DNA of 64,000 bases from Dyadobacter sediminis (lineage in GTDB: Bacteria > Bacteroidota > Bacteroidia > Cytophagales > Spirosomataceae): contig NZ_VCEI01000011.1 in NCBI RefSeq assembly GCF_005860765.1, positions 62,001-126,000 on the forward strand, read 5' to 3'. Under the pieces are notes generated by a model that did no database searches, was not told the origin of the DNA, and worked only from the letters and a program-made list of their open reading frames with translations. The stretch's first letter is position 1; every line of letters begins with the position of its first letter. Both the position numbers and the translations under genes were made by a program. Shown here in pieces: positions 42,939-52,890 of this stretch.

Positions 42939-45900
42939 TTAAAAACCAAAACTCAAACCTGCCTGCAGCGTTCTTGGCTGCGGGTACATGCCGTAGTCGA
43001 TGCCGTTGATCAGCTGTGTGCCCGTGGCCGTAGACGATCCGTTCACACCGATTTCCGGATCCAGGCCCGAATACTTGGTCAACGTAAGCAGGTTGGTTGC
43101 CGACACATATACTCTTGCCCTTGTAATGGTATTGCGCGTCAATGCCGCCAGGCCTTTGGAAGGGATCGTGTATCCGATGCTGAAATTCTTGACACGCATG
43201 TAAGAACCGTCTTCGATAAACCGGTCGCTGGTTTTGCTGTTGTTGTTCGGATCGCCGCTTACGGCGCGGGGTACGTCGGTGTTGGTGTTGGCGGGCGTCC
43301 ATGCATTCAGTACGTCCGTTCCTGCGTTGAATAACCGCAGCATGCCCTGTTCGATCACTTTGGTACCGTTGTAGATTTTGTTGCCCTGAACACCCTGCAG
43401 ATACAGCGTCACATCAAAGCCTTTGTAACTCGCCCCGAAATTACCGCCGTAACTGAATTTCGGAATAAAACTGCCGAGATACTGGCGGTCGTTTCCGTCT
43501 ATCATTCCGTCGCCGTTCAGGTCCTTGAACCGGATATCGCCGGGCGCAGCGGCAGGCTGGTATTTGGTCTGATCGTTACCGTCGATGGCATTGGCCTGAT
43601 CAATCTCGGCCTGGCTCTGGAAAATACCATCCACTTTCCATCCGAAAAACGACTGGATCGGATGTCCGGCCTCGGTTTTGGTGATGTCAAAACCGCCGAA
43701 ATCATCATTTTTTCCGGAAAAAATCGTGGCGCTCTCGGTGGCAAGACTTGTCACCTTGTTTCTTGTCATATCAAGATTTACAGAAGCATTCCATGTAAAG
43801 TCGCCGTCATTCTTATTGTACCCCAACTGGAATTCATATCCCCAGTTCTTCATTTTTCCGATGTTGGACAACGGCGAAGAGGAGTAACCGAGCGAATTGG
43901 GAATGGGCACTTCCAGCAACAGTCCGTCCGTGTTGCGGTTATAGCGTTCGGCTGTGAACGTTATACTGTTGTTGAACAAAGCCACGTCAATGCCGAGGTT
44001 GGTCATTTCGGTGCTTTCCCATTTCAGTTCCGTGTTGCCGAGGGAGCTGAAATAAGATCCCAGTAATTTGTTTCCGCCGAAAACATAGTTGGAATTGTCG
44101 GCCTGCACCAGCGACTGCCATGCATAGCTTCCAATGCCGTTGAAACCGGTTTGTCCGTAACTTGCGCGGATTTTAAGTTCCGAAATCGCGGGAACGCTTT
44201 TCAGGAATTCTTCCTCGCTGATGCGCCAGCCCAGCGACAAGGAGGGGAAAGTACCCCATTTGTTGCCGGGTGCAAACCGGGAAGAACCGTCACGGCGTAC
44301 CGAACCGCTGAGCAGGTATTTGCCATTGTACTCATAGTTCAGACGGCCTACGTAGGAAATGAGCGCGCTTTCGTCCAGCGAACTGTTGGCGCTTGGATTG
44401 GAAACGCCCTGCATCTGGTCAATATCGTTGTTGGGCCTGTAACCCGAGCCGTTGAGCGTGTTCGTCCTGAAAGTCTGCTTGTCTACGATTGCGGTGATAT
44501 TCAGCAGGTGTTTGCCAAACGTTTTGTTGAAAGTCAGCTGATTGGTAATTACCGGGGAGAAGTAACTGGTACGACCGTTGCGGATTTCATATTGCGTACG
44601 CGACTTGTAGCCGTCATTATAAATCGGGAATTGTTCGTTGGACAAAGCACTTACTACATCCGCTCCAAAGCTGAACCGGTATTTCAGGAAACTGGTCAGG
44701 TTCAGTTCTGCAAACAGAGATCCGAGCAGCTTGATACGCTGGTTGCGGGTTACGTCCATTTCAGTGATCCGCAACGGATTGTCAGGATCACTTCCGTCCG
44801 CCGCAGTAGGCGAGCTGTAACCGCCCGGTTTGGTCGGGTCGGTAACGGGCCAGTAAGGAAGATTGCGGATGGCCTGCATCACCAGCGTCCGTCCGCCGCC
44901 AAAACCCTGTTCGCCGCGCGTTTTATCATAGGAAAAAGTAAGCGTCTGCCCGATTTTCAGAAATTTGGTCACCTGATGGTCCGAATTGACGCGGAAATTG
45001 GCACGTTTGTAGTTGGTACCCACCAGAATACCTTCCTGATCAAAATAGCCTGCAGAAGTAAAGAAGCGCGAGACGCTGTTTCCGCCACTCACCGAAAACT
45101 GGTGCTGCTGAATGGGTGCATTCCGGAAAAGTACATCCTGCCAGTCGGTATGTGTTTGTGCAAAAGTCTGCGTCGCTCCTTCGTAAACGGGCTTGTTCAG
45201 GTCCGAAAGCCTGCCCGGCATGGCAATGCCTGCATTGCCGAGTAAAGCCGTAGCATACTGGATGTACTGGTCGGTGTTCAGCAGGTCAAGCTTTTTCCAG
45301 GCGGATTGAGTACCAAAGTAAGTGTCCAGATTAACGTGCAGTTTACCGTCCTGCGATCCTTTTTTAGTGGTGATAATGATCACGCCGTTGGAAGCTCTTG
45401 ACCCGTAAATGGCCGCCGAGCTGGCATCTTTCAATACTTCAAGTGATTCTATGTCTTTCGGGTCGAGGTTGTTAAGGTCGCCCGAAGGGATTCCGTCGAT
45501 CACATAAAGCGGCCCCGACGCATAGTTGATCGAGCCGATCCCTCGGATGCGTACAATGGGCGTCTGGCCCGGGCTGCCGTTGTTGACCACACGTACTCCC
45601 GGCACACGGCCCTGCAGCGCCTGCTCCGCACTTACTACCGGAAGGGCAGTCAGTTCTTTGGGCGAAACCGAGGATACCGCGCCAGTCAGCGACGATTTCT
45701 TCTGCGAGCCATATCCGATCACGACCATTTCTTCCAGTACCTGATTTTCGGCTGCAAGCTTCACATCCACGCGTGTTTGCGTGCCTATCTGAACTTCCTG
45801 TCTGGAATATCCGATAAAGCTGAATACCAGTGTGCTGCTTTCGGAGGGCACATTGATGGAAAAATCACCTTTGGCATCCGTGCTTGTTCCGATGTTGGAT

Positions 45901-46049
45901 CCTTTTACCGTTACGTTTACGCCCGGCAGCGCCTCGCCGTCTTCGGAAGTTACCCGGCCGTTTACCTGCTTGTCGGCGCCGTTTGCAAATGCCTGATTTG
46001 TAGAAGCTGTAACCAGCAGAAGCAGCCATAGCCACCACGTCGTTCTCAT
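42939..46049 (-). CDS. SusC/RagA family TonB-linked outer-membrane transporter (xylan locus)
   Basis: A transporter of about 1036 residues. The start at 46049 (MRTTWWLWLLLLVTASTNQAFA) gives a good signal peptide; an ATG at 46079 would place ten extra residues in front. A CarboxypepD_reg domain (about 30-105; VNGRVTSEDGEALPGVNVTVKGS) is followed by the SusC plug signature (about 110-235; EEMVVIGYGSQKKSSLTGAV, GPLYVIDGIPSGDLN, VLKDASSAAIYGSRASNGVIIITTK). The barrel ends in LQAGLSFGF. It heads a SusC-SusD-VCBS operon driven from the region at 46123-46153, next to its likely regulator, the hybrid two-component protein. Confidence 0.93.
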   Translation of the reverse strand: MRTTWWLWLLLLVTASTNQAFANGADKQVNGRVTSEDGEALPGVNVTVKGSNIGTSTDAKGDFSINVPSESSTLVFSFIGYSRQEVQIGTQTRVDVKLAAENQVLEEMVVIGYGSQKKSSLTGAVSSVSPKELTALPVVSAEQALQGRVPGVRVVNNGSPGQTPIVRIRGIGSINYASGPLYVIDGIPSGDLNNLDPKDIESLEVLKDASSAAIYGSRASNGVIIITTKKGSQDGKLHVNLDTYFGTQSAWKKLDLLNTDQYIQYATALLGNAGIAMPGRLSDLNKPVYEGATQTFAQTHTDWQDVLFRNAPIQQHQFSVSGGNSVSRFFTSAGYFDQEGILVGTNYKRANFRVNSDHQVTKFLKIGQTLTFSYDKTRGEQGFGGGRTLVMQAIRNLPYWPVTDPTKPGGYSSPTAADGSDPDNPLRITEMDVTRNQRIKLLGSLFAELNLTSFLKYRFSFGADVVSALSNEQFPIYNDGYKSRTQYEIRNGRTSYFSPVITNQLTFNKTFGKHLLNITAIVDKQTFRTNTLNGSGYRPNNDIDQMQGVSNPSANSSLDESALISYVGRLNYEYNGKYLLSGSVRRDGSSRFAPGNKWGTFPSLSLGWRISEEEFLKSVPAISELKIRASYGQTGFNGIGSYAWQSLVQADNSNYVFGGNKLLGSYFSSLGNTELKWESTEMTNLGIDVALFNNSITFTAERYNRNTDGLLLEVPIPNSLGYSSSPLSNIGKMKNWGYEFQLGYNKNDGDFTWNASVNLDMTRNKVTSLATESATIFSGKNDDFGGFDITKTEAGHPIQSFFGWKVDGIFQSQAEIDQANAIDGNDQTKYQPAAAPGDIRFKDLNGDGMIDGNDRQYLGSFIPKFSYGGNFGASYKGFDVTLYLQGVQGNKIYNGTKVIEQGMLRLFNAGTDVLNAWTPANTNTDVPRAVSGDPNNNSKTSDRFIEDGSYMRVKNFSIGYTIPSKGLAALTRNTITRARVYVSATNLLTLTKYSGLDPEIGVNGSSTATGTQLINGIDYGMYPQPRTLQAGLSFGF

Positions 46050-46122
46050 GAAATGATACCTTTGTAAAGTGTTTCTCATAGGATTATGAAGATGGACTAA
46101 AAGAACAAAAACTTGTATTAGT

Positions 46123-46153
46123 CAAAGGTTGGATTTTTTGCGTTCAATGTCAA
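46123..46153 (-). promoter_or_regulatory. Putative promoter of the xylan-locus SusC operon
   Basis: On the minus strand TTGACA (46153-46148) is followed, 20 bp after its TTG, by AACCTTTG (46130-46123), which matches the -7 consensus TAnnTTTG with one mismatch. The spacing equals that of the carbonic anhydrase promoter. It lies about 75-100 bp upstream of the SusC start codon. The rest of the 242-bp gap up to the regulator gene shows nothing further. Confidence 0.45.
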
Positions 46154-46291
46154 CATCTCACTTTGCGCATATAACTTTACACAGAGAAAATTGAACATTT
46201 GTTCCAGCAATTCATACATTTTTACTCCCGTTACAGCTACTTCCCGAGCGAGCAGTTCCGGAGAACATAAATTGCGGCCAGGTTATATCAA

Positions 46292-49200
46292 TCAAACCGG
46301 CTGACTGCTGACCGGTTTGAGCTGCCGCCGGGCCTGGATGTATTCCGAAGGAAGCATATGGAATTTTGCCTTGAACGATTTGGTAAAGTAATTGGGAGTG
46401 GCAAATCCGGCGGCATAGGAAATCTGTGATACATTCAGGTCGCTTTTTTCCAGCAGCAGCGCTGCCTTTTCCAGCTTAATCGTTTTGATAAATTCTATCG
46501 GCGTTTGTCCGGTGATCTCAAGCAGCCGGCTGTATAGCGTGCCCCGGCTCATACCCAGCTGTTTACTCATTTTCTCCACACTCAGCTGAGCGCTGTTGGC
46601 CAGATGTTCATCAATGTAGTCCAGAATATTTTTCAGCAGCTTCTCATTGCCCGACACGATTTGCGGCTCCGGACGCGAAATGGCAATCTGTTTGGAGTAA
46701 GTGTTTTTCAGAAGGCTGTTCAGCAACAGCAGATTGTTGATTTTGGCATTCAGGATATCAAAGTTGAAAGGCTTTGTGAGATAATCGCTCGCGCCCGAGC
46801 TCAGCCCGCGCAACTCGTGCTCCTCGCCGGTCGAGGCCGTGAGTAAAATAATGGGAATGTGGGCCGTGCGCTTGTCCGCCTTGATCTTCCGGCTCAGCTG
46901 GATTCCGTCCATTTCGGGCATGGAAACGTCACTGATGATGATCTGCGGATGCATGGCAAGTGCCTTTTGCCAGCCTTCGAGCCCGTTGGAAGCTTCAATG
47001 ACTTTGTAATAACGTTCCATACTGCTTTTCAGATAAAGCCGGAACTCGTCGTTGTCTTCGATGATGAGGATGTCAGGCGATAACTCCGCAGCGGGTTTTG
47101 GCTCCGGTATGGTCTGAAATTCCTGGATCGCGCGCACGTTCTGATCCTGCGCAGCGGTTAACACGACCGCTTTTTCAGCAACCATTTCACCGGATGTTTC
47201 AACAGGCAGCTCTACCGTAAATGTACTGCCTGCGCCCGGTATGCTTTCGACCCGGATCAATCCGTGATGCATCTGCACAAATTCCCTGACAATAGAAAGG
47301 CCGATGCCGCTTCCCTGATTCAGGATGGTGGACAAGGAATCGTTTTGAAAAAAGCGTTCAAAAATTTTTTCCTGCATATCGGCCGGAATGCCCACGCCGG
47401 TATCCGACACTTTGATATACAGCCTTTGCGAGCTTTCTGCTTTCATGGAGTGCGAAAGCGACAGCATGATTTTACCGCCTCTTGGCGTGTGCTTGAATGC
47501 ATTGGACAGCAGGTTCAGGACAATGCGTTCAATTTTGTTTGCATCAAAATCCATCAGCAGGCTGTCCGTTTCACTTTCTATTGCATACTCGATTTCTTTT
47601 GTCTGTGATAAATAATGAAACGATTCGGCTGTTTCCCTGATAAAAGAAATGATTTCGCCCTGTGCCGTTTCAAGTTGCGATTCGTGTTGCTGCAGATTTT
47701 TGAAATCGAGCAGCTGATCGACCAGATTCAGCAGCCGCCTGGCATTGCGTTTGATGCCCTGCAGATGCGGTGTGTTTTCAGCTGACCCCTTATGCGTCAG
47801 CAGCTGGTCCAGCGGTGCAAGAATAAGGGAAATGGGTGTCCGAAACTCGTGGCTCAGATTGGTCAGAAACTTGATCTTCATGTTGTCCAGCTCTCTTTTT
47901 CGTTCCGTTCCTTTTTCAAGTTGTTCCTGCCGGAACCTGTTTTTAAGCTTTTGAATACCTCTGTGCCTGATCAGAAACAATGTGCCGAGCAGGGCCAGTA
48001 CATAAAACAGGTAAGCGTAAACAGTCATGTAAAACGGTGGCTCCACCACGATCTCAATCGATTTGACCGGACTGTCCCAGCGACCATTCTGATTTCTGGC
48101 CTGTAATTCAAACTGATAAGTGCCCGGATTGAGATTCGTGTAACCTGCGGTTCTGGAAGAGCCTGCATCATGCCATTCCGCATCAAAACCATTGAGCCTG
48201 TACCGGTAAACCGTCTGCGAAGCGTCCGAATAATTGAGCGCCGCGTAAGTGAGGGTAAAATTCTGTTTGTAGTCCAGATGGATGGATTCTGCAACGGAAA
48301 TATGCTCGTCCGTTACCGACGAATCGGCGGGCGTTATCGTTTTATTGCCTACTCTGAGTTCTTTCAGTATTACCGGAATGCGGGCGCTGTTTTGGCTCAG
48401 TGCGCGTGTGTCGAGATAGTTGAAACCCTGAATCCCGCCGAAAAACAGCAGATTGTCACGGGACCGGATGCCGGCTCCCAGAATGAAGGTATTGTTCTGC
48501 AGCCCATTGTTTTGTGTGAAATTGATGAACCTTTTTGTTTTTTCGTCGAGGTAACTCACACCTTGATCCGTACTTATCCAGATGCGGCCTTGTGCATCTT
48601 CGAGTATTTTGTTGACCACGCCGCTGATGAGTCCGGCCTTTTGATCAAAAATCGTAAAGCTGTGTGTTTTTGCATGGAATTTTGCCAGTCCGCCACCGCC
48701 GGTCCCGATCCAGATTTCACCATTGCGATCCTCGTGAACCGTCAGCACATTGTTGCTCGGCAGTGTGCTGTTTTGCCTGTCAAAGTGAATGGATTTTTTG
48801 CTTCGCGGATCAAATAGGACCAGACCTGTTCCATGAGAAGCGATCCACATGTTTCCGTTTTTATCCTGCAGAATGTCCCTGATGTAGCCGTTCAGCGGAA
48901 TCATGCGGTTTGCGAGCGGAACGTTCACATCAAAATACCTTTCAAATTTTTGTGTTTCCGGGTCCAGAACATTCACGCCGCCGCCGTTCGTGCCGATCCA
49001 CAGTTTTCCGCTTTTGTCTGTGGTCAAACTGAAAACGTCATTGTTGCCCAGCGAAGTGGGATTTTGGTCCTGTGTAAACTGGCGGTATTGGCCCGAAGTA
49101 AGGTCCAGTGCGAAAAGTCCGTCCTGAAAAGTACCGATCCAGAGTTTACCGGCCGAGATTTCCAGCGACATAATGGCCAGTCCCGAAGTGGTAAGCTTGT

Positions 49201-50419
49201 TGCCGGGCACAATCGGGATTTTGGTAAACAGATTGGTTTTGCGGTGAAAAAGGTTTAACCCGCCGCCGTCCGTACCTACAAAAAGATCACCGTTTTCTTT
49301 CTCGGCAAAGGAAGTTACAAACGGCGCACTCAGCCCGTAGGGATCGTACGGGTCCGAACGTTTGAGTCCGAAAATAGTCAGGTTTTTATCAAATTTATTT
49401 ACGCCGCCCTTGTAAGTTCCTATCCAGAAAATCCCTTGTTTGTCGATGAGAATGCTGCGGACCGATTTGTTTGTAAGGCTGAAAGGTGTGCGCATGTCCG
49501 GGGCATAGCGCGTTACTTTTCCGGTTTCGGTATGCATCAGGTTCAGTCCGCCATCCGTACAGATCCAGAGCGTTTCCCTGTTTTCGGAAGCAATGGCATA
49601 AATCATGTTGCTGCTGATCGTATGCCTGTCACTAGCGTGGTATCTGAAACTCCGGAGCAGTGCGCCGTCGGTATTCAACTTAAACAAACCATTAAAAGTC
49701 CCGATCCAGATGTGGCCGGTCTGGTCGCCGGCAATGGTTTTTACCTGCCCGGCGTGATCCGGCATCGTATCCGGCTCATAGCTGATCTTCCGGTAATGGC
49801 CGGTTTTGAATTCATACCGGAACAAACCGGATTCCGTACCGATCCACATATGCCCGGCCTTGTCTTCAAATAAACTTAAAATCAGTTCGTTCCGGATTTG
49901 CGCGGGAACGTCAGCGCGCCGGTTCAGCCGAGTTACCTTCCTTGTAGCCGGATCAACAAAAACCAGCCCCGTTGTGGTAGCAACCCATAATTTACCGGAG
50001 TGGTCGCTTGTAATTGCCGAGACGCTTTCGTTGACGTTGATGCGCACAAAGTGGTCTTTTTTACGATCATACAAATGCAAGGAACCCTGAATGGTCCCGA
50101 TCCAGACATGGCCTGCCTGGTCTTCATACAACGATGAAATGTCACTCGAAGCCAGACTGGAGGCGTTTGTCCGGTCGTGCCGGTAAACGGTAAAATCGGT
50201 TCCGTCATATTTGTTCAGCCCGTCATCTGTTCCGAACCAGAGCAAGCCATAGCGGTCCTTCAGAATAGCATGCACGGTGTTGGACGAAAGCCCGTCCATG
50301 GATGTGATTGCGGTAAAGTTCAGTTGCGGATGGCTGGTGCCGGCTATGCAGAAGGAGCACAGCATAAGCAGAAAGTTTACAGAAATAACAAACAGATATT
50401 GCTGGTATTTTAGCATCAT
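46292..50419 (-). CDS. Hybrid two-component system regulator (periplasmic propeller, kinase, receiver, AraC HTH)
   Basis: A 1375-residue one-protein signalling system from the ATG at 50417-50419; the frame reaches back to 50491 but the signal/anchor helix (about 8-25) starts here. Two-component-regulator propeller blades (SSNTVHAILKDRYGLLWFGT-type, fourteen or so) fill about residues 30-710 in the periplasm. A Y_Y_Y immunoglobulin-like domain (about 713-790) and a membrane helix (about 800-820) follow. The cytoplasmic part has HisKA with His857 in NLSHEFRTP, HATPase near 960-1080 (NLLSNAFKHTP), a receiver with Asp1164 in ISDVSMPEMDG, and an AraC HTH pair at about 1266-1370. Such regulators sense oligosaccharides and switch on the adjacent polysaccharide locus; here xylan oligosaccharides are the likely cue (inference). 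Confidence 0.93.
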   Translation of the reverse strand: MMLKYQQYLFVISVNFLLMLCSFCIAGTSHPQLNFTAITSMDGLSSNTVHAILKDRYGLLWFGTDDGLNKYDGTDFTVYRHDRTNASSLASSDISSLYEDQAGHVWIGTIQGSLHLYDRKKDHFVRINVNESVSAITSDHSGKLWVATTTGLVFVDPATRKVTRLNRRADVPAQIRNELILSLFEDKAGHMWIGTESGLFRYEFKTGHYRKISYEPDTMPDHAGQVKTIAGDQTGHIWIGTFNGLFKLNTDGALLRSFRYHASDRHTISSNMIYAIASENRETLWICTDGGLNLMHTETGKVTRYAPDMRTPFSLTNKSVRSILIDKQGIFWIGTYKGGVNKFDKNLTIFGLKRSDPYDPYGLSAPFVTSFAEKENGDLFVGTDGGGLNLFHRKTNLFTKIPIVPGNKLTTSGLAIMSLEISAGKLWIGTFQDGLFALDLTSGQYRQFTQDQNPTSLGNNDVFSLTTDKSGKLWIGTNGGGVNVLDPETQKFERYFDVNVPLANRMIPLNGYIRDILQDKNGNMWIASHGTGLVLFDPRSKKSIHFDRQNSTLPSNNVLTVHEDRNGEIWIGTGGGGLAKFHAKTHSFTIFDQKAGLISGVVNKILEDAQGRIWISTDQGVSYLDEKTKRFINFTQNNGLQNNTFILGAGIRSRDNLLFFGGIQGFNYLDTRALSQNSARIPVILKELRVGNKTITPADSSVTDEHISVAESIHLDYKQNFTLTYAALNYSDASQTVYRYRLNGFDAEWHDAGSSRTAGYTNLNPGTYQFELQARNQNGRWDSPVKSIEIVVEPPFYMTVYAYLFYVLALLGTLFLIRHRGIQKLKNRFRQEQLEKGTERKRELDNMKIKFLTNLSHEFRTPISLILAPLDQLLTHKGSAENTPHLQGIKRNARRLLNLVDQLLDFKNLQQHESQLETAQGEIISFIRETAESFHYLSQTKEIEYAIESETDSLLMDFDANKIERIVLNLLSNAFKHTPRGGKIMLSLSHSMKAESSQRLYIKVSDTGVGIPADMQEKIFERFFQNDSLSTILNQGSGIGLSIVREFVQMHHGLIRVESIPGAGSTFTVELPVETSGEMVAEKAVVLTAAQDQNVRAIQEFQTIPEPKPAAELSPDILIIEDNDEFRLYLKSSMERYYKVIEASNGLEGWQKALAMHPQIIISDVSMPEMDGIQLSRKIKADKRTAHIPIILLTASTGEEHELRGLSSGASDYLTKPFNFDILNAKINNLLLLNSLLKNTYSKQIAISRPEPQIVSGNEKLLKNILDYIDEHLANSAQLSVEKMSKQLGMSRGTLYSRLLEITGQTPIEFIKTIKLEKAALLLEKSDLNVSQISYAAGFATPNYFTKSFKAKFHMLPSEYIQARRQLKPVSSQPV

Positions 50420-50501
50420 ACAATCCGGATTTTTATACCCTAATTCAATGGAGCGCTGTTTTTTGAACATATGTTGTATTATTTTCAACAAATATGCTCA
50501 C

Positions 50502-50514
50502 CCGGAACATCCGG
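50502..50514. promoter_or_regulatory. Inverted repeat CCGGA-ACA-TCCGG in the regulator/GH43 divergent region
   Basis: A perfect 5-bp-arm inverted repeat ends 7 bp upstream of the -7 box of the GH43 gene. About 35 bp further upstream lies the 10-bp palindrome AACATATGTT (50466-50475). Either could be bound by the hybrid two-component regulator; the assignment is inference. Confidence 0.35.
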
Positions 50515-50521
50515 CGTCGCC

Positions 50522-50529
50522 TACATTTG
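50522..50529 (+). promoter_or_regulatory. Bacteroidetes-type -7 box (TACATTTG) for the xylan enzyme cluster
   Basis: TACATTTG matches TAnnTTTG exactly and lies 32 bp before the GH43 start codon, followed by an A/T-only leader. There is no -33 TTG at the expected distance, in keeping with activation by the divergent regulator. Confidence 0.5.
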
Positions 50530-50561
50530 CTCATTAATTAATTAAATATAATATCAAAAAA

Positions 50562-51677
50562 ATGATGAGTCGTTGCCGCTCTTTAATAAGAAGCAGTTTG
50601 TTCCGGAAATATATTTTCAATTCGACAAATAAAACAGTTAAAAATGCACTGGCACTCGCCATGCTTTCCAGCGCATGCGTTTATCCAGCCATCGGTCAGA
50701 ACGCTTCTTCCACGATCAGGCCGCTGGTTTCCGATTTGTTCACGGCTGATCCTTCTGCGCATGTGTTCAATGGAAAAATCTACATTTATCCATCCCACGA
50801 CATTGAGGCAAATGTAGCTCAGGACGATGAAGGCGGGCATTTCAACATGCGTGATTACCATGTGTATTCGATGGACCGTATAAACGGGAAAGTAACGGAC
50901 CACGGCGTAGCGCTTGACCTGAAAGACATTCCGTGGGCAGGCCGGCAGTTGTGGGCCCCGGATGCGGCGTTCAGAAACGGTACTTATTACCTGTATTTCC
51001 CGGCTAAGGATAAAGCGGACGTCTTCCGGATCGGCGTTGCTACGAGCAAATCCCCAACAGGACCTTTCAAGGCGCAGCCTGAACCGATTCCGGGCAGTTA
51101 CAGCATTGATCCGGCCGTGTTTACGGACACCGACGGAACTTCGTATATGTATTTGGGCGGAATCTGGGGCGGGCAGCTGCAACGCTGGCACACGGGCAAG
51201 TATGATAAAAGTTTATCGACCGACCTGGGCAAAGGTCATGAAAACGAACCTGCGCTGAACGCCCAAGTAGTGCGAATGAGCAAGGATATGCTTTCGTTTG
51301 ACGAGCCGCTGCGCGATGCACAAATTCTGGATGAGAACGGAAAGCCCCTTCTTGCCGGCGATACCGACCGCCGCTTTTTCGAAGGTGCCTGGATGCACAA
51401 GTACAATGGCAAATACTATTTTTCCTATTCCACCGGCGACACGCATTTGCTGTGTTATGCCGAAGGCAACTCGCCATACGGGCCTTTTACCTATAAAGGT
51501 GTGATCATGAAACCGGTGGAGGGCTGGACTACGCATCATTCCATTGTCGAGTTCCAGGGCAAATGGTACATTTTCTATCACGATGCTGCCTTGTCCGGCA
51601 AAACACATCTGCGGAACATCAAGGTGCGGGAACTTGTCAGAGAGAAGGACGGATCGATCCGGACCATTGAACCGTAA
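50562..51677 (+). CDS. Glycoside hydrolase family 43 (arabinofuranosidase/xylosidase type)
   Basis: A 371-residue five-bladed propeller enzyme with a long basic leader and hydrophobic signal to about residue 46 (AMLSSACVYPAIGQ). The three GH43 acids are visible: general base Asp63 in LFTADPSAHVF, pKa modulator Asp183 in SIDPAVFTD, general acid Glu274 in RFFEGAWMHKYNGKYY. GH43 enzymes remove arabinofuranose side chains or act as beta-xylosidases; which applies here cannot be read from the sequence. It leads the plus-strand enzyme cluster divergent from the hybrid regulator. Codons ATG ATG at 50562 and 50565 leave the exact start open by one residue. Confidence 0.9.
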   Translation: MMSRCRSLIRSSLFRKYIFNSTNKTVKNALALAMLSSACVYPAIGQNASSTIRPLVSDLFTADPSAHVFNGKIYIYPSHDIEANVAQDDEGGHFNMRDYHVYSMDRINGKVTDHGVALDLKDIPWAGRQLWAPDAAFRNGTYYLYFPAKDKADVFRIGVATSKSPTGPFKAQPEPIPGSYSIDPAVFTDTDGTSYMYLGGIWGGQLQRWHTGKYDKSLSTDLGKGHENEPALNAQVVRMSKDMLSFDEPLRDAQILDENGKPLLAGDTDRRFFEGAWMHKYNGKYYFSYSTGDTHLLCYAEGNSPYGPFTYKGVIMKPVEGWTTHHSIVEFQGKWYIFYHDAALSGKTHLRNIKVRELVREKDGSIRTIEP

Positions 51678-51783
51678 AAAAAATCATCTTTTCAGGCAAG
51701 ATTGGCGGATCAGCAGGCTTTTGTAAAAGTACTTGCTTGTATTCTCGTCAGAACATTATAAAAAGCTTCAATCCTGTTACCCT

Positions 51784-52872
51784 ATGCAAATCGAAAGACG
51801 CGATTTTTTGTCCACATTATCATTGGCCGGAGCGGCCACATTATTTTCCGGTCATTCACTGCTGGCCTCTACAAATCCGAAAAAAGAAAAACTGGGCATT
51901 GCGCTCGTGGGCCTCGGCTATTACAGCACCGACCTGTTGGCTCCGGCGCTTCAGATGACCGAAAAATGTCACCTTGCCGGCATTGTAACAGGCACGCCGT
52001 CCAAAGCGGAAGCCTGGAAAACCAAGTACAACATTCCGGACAAGAACATTTACAATTACCAGAATTTCGACAAGATCGCTGATAACCCGGACATCGATAT
52101 CGTGTATGTCGTACTGCCGCCTTCCATGCACCGCGAATTTGTAGTACGTGCTGCCAAAGCCGGAAAGCATGTGTTTTGTGAAAAACCGATGGCACCTTCC
52201 GTGGCGGACTGTGAAGCGATGATCGCCGCATGCAAGGCCAGTAAAGTGAAGCTCGCTATCGGTTACCGCTGCCAGCACGATCCGAATATCCAGGCTTATA
52301 TGAAAGTGGCCAAGGATCAGAAATTCGGTAAAGTCAAAATGGTGAACAGCGCAGCAGGATACTTTGATGCGCGTACGGACCACTGGAAACAGAAAAAATC
52401 GCTTGGCGGCGGCGTGATGGGCGATATGGGCGTGTATGCCTTGCAGGGCGCCAGACTGGCAACGGGCGAAGAACCCATCAGCGTGATTGCACAGGCTTCC
52501 ACGACAAGGCCGGAGATTTACAAGGAAGTGGAAGAAACCATGATGTTTATGCTTGACTTTCCCAGCGGCGCCCGCGCTGCATGCCAGACAAGCTTTGGAA
52601 TCAATATGAATTACCTGCAGGTGAGTTACGAAAAAGGCTGGCTGAAACTGGAACCACAGTCGGGGTACAGTGGCAACAAAGGCAGCATGTCGGACGGTAC
52701 CATCATCAATTTCCCGATCAAAAGCCAGCAGGCGAAGCAAATGGATGAGGATTGCCTGGCGATCCTGAACAATACCGATCTGATTGCGCCGGGCGAAGAA
52801 GGTTTGCGTGACATCCGGGTAGTGGAAGCAATTTACAAATCGGTGGCCTCAGGCAAAAGTGTCAGGATATAA
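51784..52872 (+). CDS. Gfo/Idh/MocA family oxidoreductase, exported (glucose-fructose oxidoreductase-like)
   Basis: A 362-residue enzyme from the ATG at 51784; the frame is open from 51733 but the Tat-like signal MQIERRDFLSTLSLAGAATLF starts here. The NAD(P)-binding motif GIALVGLGYYSTD lies near 40. The catalytic EKP motif is in HVFCEKPMAPS near 135, and a family GGGVMGDMGVYALQ segment is near 215. The relative glucose-fructose oxidoreductase of Zymomonas is periplasmic and holds its cofactor tightly. A sugar oxidation or epimerisation step in the xylan locus is possible; the substrate is unknown. It lies between the GH43 and GH95 genes, 18 bp before the latter. Confidence 0.9.
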   Translation: MQIERRDFLSTLSLAGAATLFSGHSLLASTNPKKEKLGIALVGLGYYSTDLLAPALQMTEKCHLAGIVTGTPSKAEAWKTKYNIPDKNIYNYQNFDKIADNPDIDIVYVVLPPSMHREFVVRAAKAGKHVFCEKPMAPSVADCEAMIAACKASKVKLAIGYRCQHDPNIQAYMKVAKDQKFGKVKMVNSAAGYFDARTDHWKQKKSLGGGVMGDMGVYALQGARLATGEEPISVIAQASTTRPEIYKEVEETMMFMLDFPSGARAACQTSFGINMNYLQVSYEKGWLKLEPQSGYSGNKGSMSDGTIINFPIKSQQAKQMDEDCLAILNNTDLIAPGEEGLRDIRVVEAIYKSVASGKSVRI

Positions 52873-52890
52873 ACGCGTATTTTTCCATTT

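Noticed and set aside
42246-43334. 362-codon plus-strand open frame across the SusC/SusD junction
   Set aside because: Antisense to two well-supported genes and without domain features.
44151-45245. 364-codon plus-strand open frame inside the SusC gene
   Set aside because: Antisense shadow of a certain SusC gene; the translation has no signal peptide or family motif.
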